Source: Candidatus Acidiferrales bacterium
GTDB taxonomy: Bacteria; Acidobacteriota; Terriglobia; Acidoferrales; UBA7541
DNA: 10,536 nt
Assembly: GCA_030043155.1 (NCBI GenBank)
Contig: JASHYE010000302.1
Span: 1 to 10,536, forward strand
Direction of reading: 5' to 3'
The stretch's first letter is position 1; each line of letters opens with the position of its first letter. The notes below the pieces were generated by a model, which was given only the letters and a program-made list of their open reading frames with translations, was not told the origin of the DNA and searched no databases. Below, piece by piece: positions 1 to 6,811 of this stretch. The position numbers and the translations under genes were made by a program.

Positions 1-392
1 CCATCGCCCAATAAAACGGTGATATAGGGAGTTTGGTGATTAGCGATCACCAGATCAGGATTTCCATCGCCATTCATGTCTGCGACTGCGATGTCGTTCG
101 GATTTGCGTTGCAGGGAAATGGCGAGCCGGGCGCGGGGCGGAAATGTCCTTTGCCATCGCCGAGCAGCACGCTTACTGTGCCATCGTCCACATTCGCGAC
201 GATGATGTCTGGCTTTCCATCATGGTTTACATCTGCGACGGCGATTGCCCCGGGCCCTTTTCCAACCGGTATAACCGTTGATTCGAAATTGAGGGAGTTC
301 GAATCAACGGGGCCGCTCGCTGCCAAACAGGCCATCATCGCTCCAGCGAGCAGAGCAACCGCTGCAATTTTTCGTGATTTGTGAGCGTCCAT
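1..392 (-). CDS. FG-GAP/VCBS repeat surface protein, N-terminal part (runs off left edge)
   Basis: Read on the minus strand from ATG at 392, 130 complete codons are visible before the window ends. A GGGAG Shine-Dalgarno lies a few bases upstream of this ATG; another ATG at 396 is in a different frame. The N-terminus is a signal peptide (basic residues to about 8, hydrophobic to about 21) ending in M-M-A-C at 19-22, a loose lipobox, so it may be a lipoprotein anchored at Cys22. Two FG-GAP/VCBS blades follow, with the calcium-loop motifs DVNHDGKPD (54-62) and DMNGDGNPD (105-113), each followed by I/V-V/I-A-N and a V-L-L-G-D-G strand. In the known family these blades build an integrin-alpha-like beta-propeller, usually exported; no ligand can be named. 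It is transcribed divergently from the sortilin-like gene. The family call is firm; lipidation is tentative, and total length and C-terminal domains are unseen. Confidence 0.85.
   Translation of the reverse strand, partial: MDAHKSRKIAAVALLAGAMMACLAASGPVDSNSLNFESTVIPVGKGPGAIAVADVNHDGKPDIIVANVDDGTVSVLLGDGKGHFRPAPGSPFPCNANPNDIAVADMNGDGNPDLVIANHQTPYITVLLGD
275..310. repeat. Perfect 13-bp inverted repeat inside the FG-GAP gene
   Basis: The left arm CCGTTGATTCGAA (275-287) and right arm TTCGAATCAACGG (298-310) are exact reverse complements separated by 10 bases. It lies within the coding region, over codons about 28-40, just after the signal peptide. No T-run follows on either strand, so it does not resemble an intrinsic terminator. 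Its role is unknown; it could be an mRNA hairpin or a protein-binding site. Confidence 0.8.
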
Positions 393-412
393 ACATCTCC
401 CGCCTTGCAGTA

Positions 413-441
413 ATGAGAATCCCTCTGAGATTCGAAGTCAA
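413..441 (-). promoter_or_regulatory. Candidate sigma-70 promoter for the FG-GAP gene
   Basis: On the minus strand, TTGACT (441-436) is followed after 17 bases by TCTCAT (418-413), which matches four of six -10 positions. The -10 lies about 20 bases upstream of the ATG at 392, giving a very short leader. The spacer contains the inverted repeat GAATC (417-421) / GATTC (429-433), which could be an operator. The -35 is good and the -10 poor, so this is only a candidate. Confidence 0.35.
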
Positions 442-475
442 TGACCCAGCGCTTCGACAAGCAGCTCGTTGGCGA

Positions 476-503
476 TTGCGTCGCCAAGGCTTGCGAGTAT
501 AAA
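476..503 (+). promoter_or_regulatory. Candidate sigma-70 promoter for the sortilin-like gene
   Basis: TATAAA at 498-503 (five of six -10 positions) is preceded at 16 bases by TTGCGT at 476-481 (weak -35). The -10 sits 33 bases before the chosen ATG. The -35 is the loop of a small inverted repeat, GGCGA (471-475) / TCGCC (481-485). This placement also argues against a start codon at 441, which would lie upstream of the promoter. Confidence 0.4.
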
Positions 504-518
504 ATCCGCCGCGAACTA

Positions 519-534
519 CTACGGGAGGTCGTAG
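519..534 (+). promoter_or_regulatory. Shine-Dalgarno displayed in a hairpin loop
   Basis: The GGGAGG Shine-Dalgarno at 523-528 stands 8 bases before the ATG at 537 and decides that start. It is flanked by CTACG (519-523) and CGTAG (530-534), which can pair as a 5-bp stem with GGAGGT in the 6-base loop. Whether the hairpin forms or matters for translation is not known. Confidence 0.6.
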
Positions 535-536
535 CA

Positions 537-3500
537 ATGGACCGAAAATATTCTTTGCTCGCACTGATTTCCTGCGCCGTCTGTTTTGCAATTCTCGTTT
601 CATTTTGTCCTTCTGCGCGAGCGCAGCAGGTTGATACAAGTTCTCTCACCGCGCTCAAATGGCGCCTCGTCGGCCCTTACCGCGGCGGACGCGTCGAAGC
701 CGTTGAGGGCCTCCCCGGAACCGACACCTATTTCTTCGGCTCTGTCGACGGAGGCGTCTGGAAATCCGAAGATGCCGGGCAAACCTGGGAACCTCTTTTC
801 GACAAGGAACCGGTTCAGTCCATTGGCGCGATCGCTGTTGCGCCCTCCGATCCTAATGTGATTTACGTCGGCACGGGCGAGCCTTGCCTGCGCGGCGACA
901 TTAGCTATGGCGACGGCGTTTACAAATCCACCGACGGCGGAAAAACGTGGACGCACGTAGGACTTGACGATACACAACACATCAGCGCGATCATTGTCGA
1001 TCCGAAAGATCCCAATCTTGTAATGGTTGCTGCAATTGGGCACGCGTTTGGTTCCAACGAAGAGCGCGGTATTTTCCGTTCCGCTGATGGCGGGAAAACC
1101 TGGCAAAAATTGCTATACAAAGATGACCAAACTGGTGGTGGCGACCTCGTTTTTGATCCCACAAATTCCAGCATCGTTTACGCAGCGCTGTATCAGGTTG
1201 TGCGCCACCCTTGGGGATTTGAAAGCGGCGGTCCCGGGAGCGGCATCTACAAGTCTACCGATGAAGGCCTTACCTGGACGCACCTCGAAGGCAACGGCTT
1301 GCCCGCTGGAGTTCTCGGCAAAATCGGCCTCACCGTTGGCGCAGACGGCCAGCGTATTTACGCGCAAATTGAAGCGGGAAAAGGGGGACTGTACGTCTCA
1401 GATGACGCTGGTGAACACTGGAGCCTTGTAAACGACGATGATCGCTTCCGCCAGCGCGCCTGGTATTTCACCCACATCTATGCTGATCCGAAAGACGTGA
1501 ACAAGGTTTACGTCCTCGACACCGGCGTTTTTCGCTCGATCGACGGCGGCCATACCTGGCAGGAAATCACGGGTGGCGACTCTCACATGTTGTGGATCGA
1601 TCCCACGAATACCGCTCACATGATTGTCGGCGACGATGGCGGCGCTGCTGTGTCGCTCGATAACGGTAATAGCTGGTCCACGCGCGACAATCAGCCCACC
1701 GCGCAGTTCTATCACGTTTCAACCGATGATCGTTTCCCCTACTACCTTTACGGCTCGCAGCAGGATAGCGGCACGGTCGCCATCGCTAGTCGCGGCAATC
1801 CAAGGGAATTTTATGACGTCGGCGGTGGCGAAAGCGGCTGGGTCGTTTCTAACAAATCTGGAGACACGGTTTACGGCGATTCCTACGACGGCGAAATCAC
1901 GCGATACGACCATCAGTCCGGGGAAGTCACGGATGTCTCGCCTTGGCCTTTGAACCCCATGGGGTATGGCGCAGCCGACTTAAAATATCGCTTCCAGTGG
2001 ACCGCGCCGATTGCCGCTTCGCCTTTCGATGAAAACACAATCTACTTCGGCGGCAACGTTCTCTTTCGCACCACTGACGCCGGGGAGTCCTGGACCATCA
2101 TCAGTCCTGATCTCACGCGCAACGACAAGTCTAAGCAACAATCTGCCGGAGGGCCGATTACCAAAGACAACACCAGCGCCGAGTACTACGACACGATCTT
2201 CGTCATCGCCCCTTCGCCGGCCGCGCGCGGTGAAATCTGGGTAGGCGCCGATGATGGACTCGTTCACCTGACTCGCGACGATGGCCAGCATTGGGATGAC
2301 GTCACTCCAAAGGACATGCCTGCATGGGCAAAAATCAGCGGGATTTGTCCATCAACTTTCGCTGCCGGCACGGCATATTTGGCGGTGAACGGCGAAAAGA
2401 TCGACGATTTTCATCCCTATGCGTACAAAACCACAGACTTCGGCCACACTTGGACAAAGATCGCCGACGGTATCCCCGATGGCTCTTATGTCCACGCGGT
2501 CATTGAGGACCCCGGTCATCGTGGACTGCTTTTCGCCGGGACAGAACTCGGTGCGTATGTTTCGTTTAATGATGGCGGGCATTGGCAGTCGCTTCAGTCC
2601 AATCTGCCTCATGCTTCCATCCGCGACCTGACCGTTCATGGTAACGATATCCTCGTCGCCACTCACGGGCGCTCATTCTGGTCGCTGGATGACATCACGC
2701 CACTTCGCCATCTCTCCGACGCCGTCGAGAACGAAGCAGTCCATCTTTTCCCGCCAGCCCCGGCTTATCGTCAAGCAGGCGGCGGATTCGGATTTTTCGG
2801 AGGGGGAGCTGCCGGAGCAACGATCGATTACTGGCTAAAATCCGCGCCTTCCGGAGACGTCTCGCTTGAAATTCTCGACAGTCACGGCAAAACGGTCCGC
2901 AAATACTCCACGCATCGCGAGCGTGGCCCAGGGGGACCGCCAACAGGCTTCGCTCGCTTTTTCCGCACCGCGCAACTCACGAAAAATGCAGGCCTCAACC
3001 GCTTCACTTGGGATCTGCGCTACGAATCCACGCGTGAGGTTCCCGGCGCTGTTTCATGGGGCGGTTCGCCGCTTGGCCCCATGGCCACGCCCGGAACATA
3101 TCAAGTCAAGCTGACGATCGAAGGCCAGAGTTACACTGCGCCGCTTGATCTAAAGCTCGACCCGCGCGTCCATGTTTCTCAAGCCGATCTCGACAAGCAA
3201 CTCGAACTGGCGCTTCAGGTCCAGGCCGTTGTGAATTCGGCGCATGACGCTGTCAACCAGATTCGCGCTCTTCACGCCGAACTTGAAGATGTGCAGCAGC
3301 GCCTCGGCCCGAATCAGAAAAACATTTCTGATGCCGCTAAGGACCTCGATACGAAGGCCATCTCGATTGAGGACAAGTTGATTCAGTCAAAATCCAAGGC
3401 TGGCGAAGACCCGCTGAATTATCCGATTATGCTTGCTGACCAGATGATGGCGCTCGAATCGTCGGTTGACGACGCTCCTGTCGGTCCAACAGAAGCGGAT

Positions 3501-3662
3501 TACACTGTTTACAATCAGCTGAAGCCGGAGATCGACGATCAATTGGCTGCCTGGCACACTCTGCAGGCCAAAGATCTCGCGGCATTCAACGAGATGATGC
3601 GCCGCAGCAACGTTCCTTACGTCTCGATTCCACCGGCGGAGAGGTCGTCGCGCAGAGAATAA
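537..3662 (+). CDS. Secreted sortilin/VPS10-like BNR-repeat beta-propeller protein, 1041 aa
   Basis: Start ATG 537 was chosen because GGGAGG lies 8 bases upstream and it gives a clean signal peptide (DRK, hydrophobic 5-24, A-R-A cleavage near 29). An upstream in-frame ATG at 441 has no ribosome site. The mature protein has eleven BNR/Asp-box turns (S/T-x-D-x-G-x-T-W type) starting near residues 76, 130, 181, 239, 287, 333, 372, 511, 578, 631 and 675, the pattern of sortilin/VPS10-type ten-bladed propellers. From about 760 to 870 there is an Ig-like beta region resembling FlgD-type domains, and from about 880 an Ala/Gln/Leu/Asp-rich helical, possibly coiled-coil, tail. A Gly-rich linker (AGGGFGFFGGGAAGA) precedes the Ig-like part. 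Relatives are often labelled glycosyl hydrolase, but I see no catalytic signature; a surface or periplasmic binding role is equally likely. The family call is firm, the substrate unknown. Confidence 0.9.
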   Translation: MDRKYSLLALISCAVCFAILVSFCPSARAQQVDTSSLTALKWRLVGPYRGGRVEAVEGLPGTDTYFFGSVDGGVWKSEDAGQTWEPLFDKEPVQSIGAIAVAPSDPNVIYVGTGEPCLRGDISYGDGVYKSTDGGKTWTHVGLDDTQHISAIIVDPKDPNLVMVAAIGHAFGSNEERGIFRSADGGKTWQKLLYKDDQTGGGDLVFDPTNSSIVYAALYQVVRHPWGFESGGPGSGIYKSTDEGLTWTHLEGNGLPAGVLGKIGLTVGADGQRIYAQIEAGKGGLYVSDDAGEHWSLVNDDDRFRQRAWYFTHIYADPKDVNKVYVLDTGVFRSIDGGHTWQEITGGDSHMLWIDPTNTAHMIVGDDGGAAVSLDNGNSWSTRDNQPTAQFYHVSTDDRFPYYLYGSQQDSGTVAIASRGNPREFYDVGGGESGWVVSNKSGDTVYGDSYDGEITRYDHQSGEVTDVSPWPLNPMGYGAADLKYRFQWTAPIAASPFDENTIYFGGNVLFRTTDAGESWTIISPDLTRNDKSKQQSAGGPITKDNTSAEYYDTIFVIAPSPAARGEIWVGADDGLVHLTRDDGQHWDDVTPKDMPAWAKISGICPSTFAAGTAYLAVNGEKIDDFHPYAYKTTDFGHTWTKIADGIPDGSYVHAVIEDPGHRGLLFAGTELGAYVSFNDGGHWQSLQSNLPHASIRDLTVHGNDILVATHGRSFWSLDDITPLRHLSDAVENEAVHLFPPAPAYRQAGGGFGFFGGGAAGATIDYWLKSAPSGDVSLEILDSHGKTVRKYSTHRERGPGGPPTGFARFFRTAQLTKNAGLNRFTWDLRYESTREVPGAVSWGGSPLGPMATPGTYQVKLTIEGQSYTAPLDLKLDPRVHVSQADLDKQLELALQVQAVVNSAHDAVNQIRALHAELEDVQQRLGPNQKNISDAAKDLDTKAISIEDKLIQSKSKAGEDPLNYPIMLADQMMALESSVDDAPVGPTEADYTVYNQLKPEIDDQLAAWHTLQAKDLAAFNEMMRRSNVPYVSIPPAERSSRRE

Positions 3663-3683
3663 GCCGGTGATCTTCAAAGAGAG

Positions 3684-3712
3684 AAAGGCTCCCGGATGCG
3701 GGAGCCTTTTTT
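3684..3712. terminator. Bidirectional rho-independent terminator
   Basis: GGCTCCCG (3687-3694), loop GATG, CGGGAGCC (3699-3706), then six T (3707-3712). AAA before the stem and TTT after it extend the pairing to 11 bp. On the minus strand the same hairpin is followed by TTTCTCTCTTT. It lies between the convergent stops at 3662 and 3726, and so should end transcription from both sides, more strongly on the plus strand. Confidence 0.93.
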
Positions 3713-3725
3713 GCCCGGAGTTATT

Positions 3726-6716
3726 TTAGAAACTGAAGCTTGCCTGAAGGTAAATCAGCCGATTCGCTGACGCGGACGAAAACGCCCCGCTTGCTAGACC
3801 ATTGAATCGCCCAGTCAGTGGCCCAATCACCCCGATCGGCGACGCCAGGTTCACATTGTTGAAGATGTTTCGTCCCGAAACGCTGAATGTCAGATTGTAT
3901 TTCCGCGGCGGGGCGTTTTGCCCGAAGCGCCCTGGGCCGCCACCAAAAACCATCCCTCCGCCTGGCCCTCCACCGCCTCCACGTCCCCCTCCGCCTCCAC
4001 GTCCCCCTCCGCCTCCAGGACCGCCACCTCCAAATTCCCCAGGCGTTCTCGCGGTCCCGCCTTCTTTCCCGAAACTGAAGGTCTTGCTCACCCGCAGATT
4101 TAACGTGAAATGATTGGGGCCAGTCTCGTAGTTGATGGGAACGATTGTCTCACCTGGTTCAGGAACCGTATCGAAATCGCCCAGCGGGGTGTCCACAACG
4201 TTTGCAGGATTGGACAGTGCGCTCGCGAATGCCGGCCGCTGGTTAAACTGAGAGCTGCCAATCAAATCGTAAGGCGTCGTGAGGTTGTATGGCGTGCCCG
4301 AGCTGAAAATCATGAATGGGCTGAAACGCAGTCCGAACGGTGCTCCCACCGAACCGCCGAAAAATACGCGGTTCCGAATATCAAACGCCGCGCGTCCGTA
4401 ATCGGCGGAGATGTCGTATGGATTCGAGGGAAAGCTCGTCGCTCCAGCTGTATCAGCATCGGCATAGTTCAAGGCATAGTAACCAAAAAGCGTAAGATTC
4501 GCTCCAGCGCGCACGGTCAGATTGGTCATCAATTGATTCTGCCGGAAAACTCCTTCCGACTCGAACTGATAAACATTCTCGGGGATTCCCAGCGGATAAA
4601 CAGGATCCGAAGGATAGGTTCCCAGTTCGGGCGTGTTCACATTGTTGGTCAACAATTGATCCCATCCGCGCGAATTGATATAGGTCACCGCAATGGTCGC
4701 GATTTTTGTAAGTTGGCGCTCCACGCTAATTGCGCTTTGCAACATCCCCGGCGCGTGAATCGTCGGCGCCAACCGATACACGGTTGGAAGAACTTGCTGA
4801 GATGCGCTACCGCATTCCGCTTCAAGGTGACTCAATGTCACCGGCATGGCCGGTGTTGTTGCAAAAAAGCACGTCGGAGAAGCAATCACATACTGTTGCT
4901 GTAGCACACCGTTCAGCCGTGTCGCTTGCATCAGCAGGGCTTCCGTAAATCGGTCGTAGAAAATTCCCGAACCGGCTCGAATCACCCATTGCGGCGAACC
5001 CTTCCCTCCGCCAAGTCCCCATGCCATCGCGATTCGTGGCGCCCAGTCCGCATGATCGCTGATGCCGCTCTGGGTTTCGAGGCGTAGTCCCGGGCTGATG
5101 GTCAGATTTGGACGCACTCGCCAGTCGTCCTGGAAGTAAAGCGCGAGATCCGCATACGACTGATAAGCAGCGGGCGTGCCCGCTGTGATCGCCAGTTGGT
5201 CTGCGCCGCCGCCATTTGCATTCGCGGGCAATCCGTTGGCGATATTCTGTTCGGTCGTTTGATACTGTGCTGGTCCTGCGAAGCTGAACATTCCCGAAAA
5301 ATCGGAATTCGCGCTGCTGTTGTCAGTGGTCCAGCGCAGACGGCCTCCATAATTGAGCGTGTGCTTGCGCGTCACCATCTGTGTGTTGTTATCCACCTCG
5401 TAATTGTTCGTGGTGTCCAGAATTGTCTCTTCGTTGTTTCCGCCGGCATTGAAGGCCCCGAATACGTCCACGGTCGGCAATGTGCTCATCGGAATCTGGC
5501 TGGAAGTGTCGTGCAAGAACTGGAATCGCGTGTCATTCACCACGGACGTGTTGATGATTTGAGAGTCATCCACTTGTACAGTTTGTTCCGTTTCGAGCGA
5601 GTTGTATCCCTGCGTCGGAACGTCCAGCGCCGAACCGAGTTCGTTCTGCTCATTGTCGCGCCAGTATTGATACCGCACGGAAAGCGTGTTGTTCTTCGTG
5701 ACCTGATAATCGACGCGCGGGCTTATGTTTGAGCGCGTCCGAGGGTTGGGCACCGAATCTGTAAATGGAACCCAGCCGCTGATCCCGCAGTTCGTTGTTG
5801 TGCCAGCGAGCGGCGTGAACGGACGCGATGCACCGAATAGTTGTGGATTTGTGTCATTGCTTAGGACGCACGCATCCAGCACGTCGACATCGTTGATGTT
5901 TCTCCGCTGCCCGCTGATAAAAAATGACGCCTTTTTGCTGATTGGCCCGCTCACGTCACCATTGAACAGGACGCTGTCGTACGACGGTTCTGTTACCGCA
6001 AACGGATTCATCGAATTGAAGCTGGAATCATTGCCCTGCAGCATGGCCTGCCCGTGAAACTTATCTGTTCCCGGCTTGGTGAAAATCTCGATTCGACCAT
6101 ATCCCAGCTTGTCGTATTCCGTAGAAAACGGGTTGCTGTTGATGCGAATTTCCCGAATCGCCGATTTCGGCGGCAACTGCCCCGCTGTGAATCCGTCGAT
6201 GTACATTTGCCCACCACTCGGCCCGGCGGCCGGACCAGCCAACGCTTGCAAATCAGATTCCAACTCATCCGGATCATCGGAAAGAGCATCCAACTCTTTC
6301 CCGCTGATTACGATGGCTCCCGCATTGTTCGCAGGATTCACATCGAGCGTCGGCGCCTCGGCGCTTACCGTCACCTGCTGCTGCGATTCTTGAATCTCAA
6401 GTGACATGTCTAGTTCGGTGATCTGCAGCGCCTTAATTTCTACATCGTCATTTTCAAATAGGGCGAATCCTTTGGCGATCGCTTCCACTTTGTATTTCCC
6501 TGGCGCGAGCCCTTTGAGTTCATAATTGCCCTGGCGGTTTGTGTTCACGCTCACGGGTTGGCCAGTTGCTGGTGTTACGAGCACACTTGCGTTTGTGATC
6601 ACTGCGCCCGAAGGATCCTTCACCTGTCCGCGCAGTGTACCCGTACCGGTTTGTGCCAGCGCACCGCTGCACATCATCGTCACTGCCAGTCCGATCATCA
6701 AAATGCGAATCCGCAT
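3726..6716 (-). CDS. Oar-like TonB-dependent receptor with carboxypeptidase-regulatory-like N-terminal domain, 996 aa
   Basis: Outer-membrane beta-barrel protein expected to import or bind a ligand using TonB energy. The start at 6716 is supported by AGGAG (6727-6723) six bases upstream. A signal peptide ends at A-L-A near residue 21. Residues about 25-108 form a carboxypeptidase-regulatory-like beta-sandwich (G-x-V-x-D-P-S-G-A, G-x-Y-x-L-x-G-L-x-P-G-x-Y). A short plug (about 113-220) ends with NPFSTEYDKLGYGRIEIFTKPG, typical of acidobacterial Oar-like receptors. The barrel fills the rest and ends in aromatic ASFSF, the usual outer-membrane sorting end. A Gly/Arg/Pro-rich tract (896-934) interrupts the barrel near the C-terminus. 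The mature chain has four Cys in two pairs (283/310, 616/635). I see no clear classical TonB box. It follows the DUF5666-like gene by 95 bp and ends at a shared terminator. The family call is firm; the ligand is unknown. Confidence 0.93.
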   Translation of the reverse strand: MRIRILMIGLAVTMMCSGALAQTGTGTLRGQVKDPSGAVITNASVLVTPATGQPVSVNTNRQGNYELKGLAPGKYKVEAIAKGFALFENDDVEIKALQITELDMSLEIQESQQQVTVSAEAPTLDVNPANNAGAIVISGKELDALSDDPDELESDLQALAGPAAGPSGGQMYIDGFTAGQLPPKSAIREIRINSNPFSTEYDKLGYGRIEIFTKPGTDKFHGQAMLQGNDSSFNSMNPFAVTEPSYDSVLFNGDVSGPISKKASFFISGQRRNINDVDVLDACVLSNDTNPQLFGASRPFTPLAGTTTNCGISGWVPFTDSVPNPRTRSNISPRVDYQVTKNNTLSVRYQYWRDNEQNELGSALDVPTQGYNSLETEQTVQVDDSQIINTSVVNDTRFQFLHDTSSQIPMSTLPTVDVFGAFNAGGNNEETILDTTNNYEVDNNTQMVTRKHTLNYGGRLRWTTDNSSANSDFSGMFSFAGPAQYQTTEQNIANGLPANANGGGADQLAITAGTPAAYQSYADLALYFQDDWRVRPNLTISPGLRLETQSGISDHADWAPRIAMAWGLGGGKGSPQWVIRAGSGIFYDRFTEALLMQATRLNGVLQQQYVIASPTCFFATTPAMPVTLSHLEAECGSASQQVLPTVYRLAPTIHAPGMLQSAISVERQLTKIATIAVTYINSRGWDQLLTNNVNTPELGTYPSDPVYPLGIPENVYQFESEGVFRQNQLMTNLTVRAGANLTLFGYYALNYADADTAGATSFPSNPYDISADYGRAAFDIRNRVFFGGSVGAPFGLRFSPFMIFSSGTPYNLTTPYDLIGSSQFNQRPAFASALSNPANVVDTPLGDFDTVPEPGETIVPINYETGPNHFTLNLRVSKTFSFGKEGGTARTPGEFGGGGPGGGGGRGGGGGRGGGGGPGGGMVFGGGPGRFGQNAPPRKYNLTFSVSGRNIFNNVNLASPIGVIGPLTGRFNGLASGAFSSASANRLIYLQASFSF
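3974..4017 (-). repeat. 18-bp tandem repeat encoding the Gly-rich tract of the receptor
   Basis: The unit CGCCTCCACGTCCCCCTC (plus strand) occurs at 3974-3991 and 3992-4009, with a partial third copy to 4017. On the coding strand each unit encodes five Gly and one Arg. Similar Gly codons continue on both sides. The tract can vary in length by whole units without breaking the frame. Confidence 0.85.
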
Positions 6717-6811
6717 GCAATACTCCTGTGAGTTTCTTCCCTGCGCGACTGAAAGAAGTTCCCGAAATTCACTGCAAGGGTCGGCAAGAATCGAATTGAC
6801 AAGAAATTAAA

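Noticed and set aside
441..536. In-frame ATG at 441 that would lengthen the sortilin-like protein by 32 residues
   Set aside because: No ribosome site, would bury the signal peptide, and lies upstream of the candidate -10; ATG 537 has a GGGAGG at 8 bases.
4110..4904. 264-codon open frame on the plus strand
   Set aside because: Antisense to the receptor barrel; Arg/His/Ile-rich with no recognisable motif or ribosome site.
5196..5732. 178-codon open frame on the plus strand
   Set aside because: Antisense to the receptor gene; composition of a shadow frame and no family resemblance.
6796..6801. TTGACA on the plus strand between the receptor and DUF5666-like genes as an antisense promoter
   Set aside because: No acceptable -10 at 16-18 bases, and nothing downstream on that strand to transcribe.
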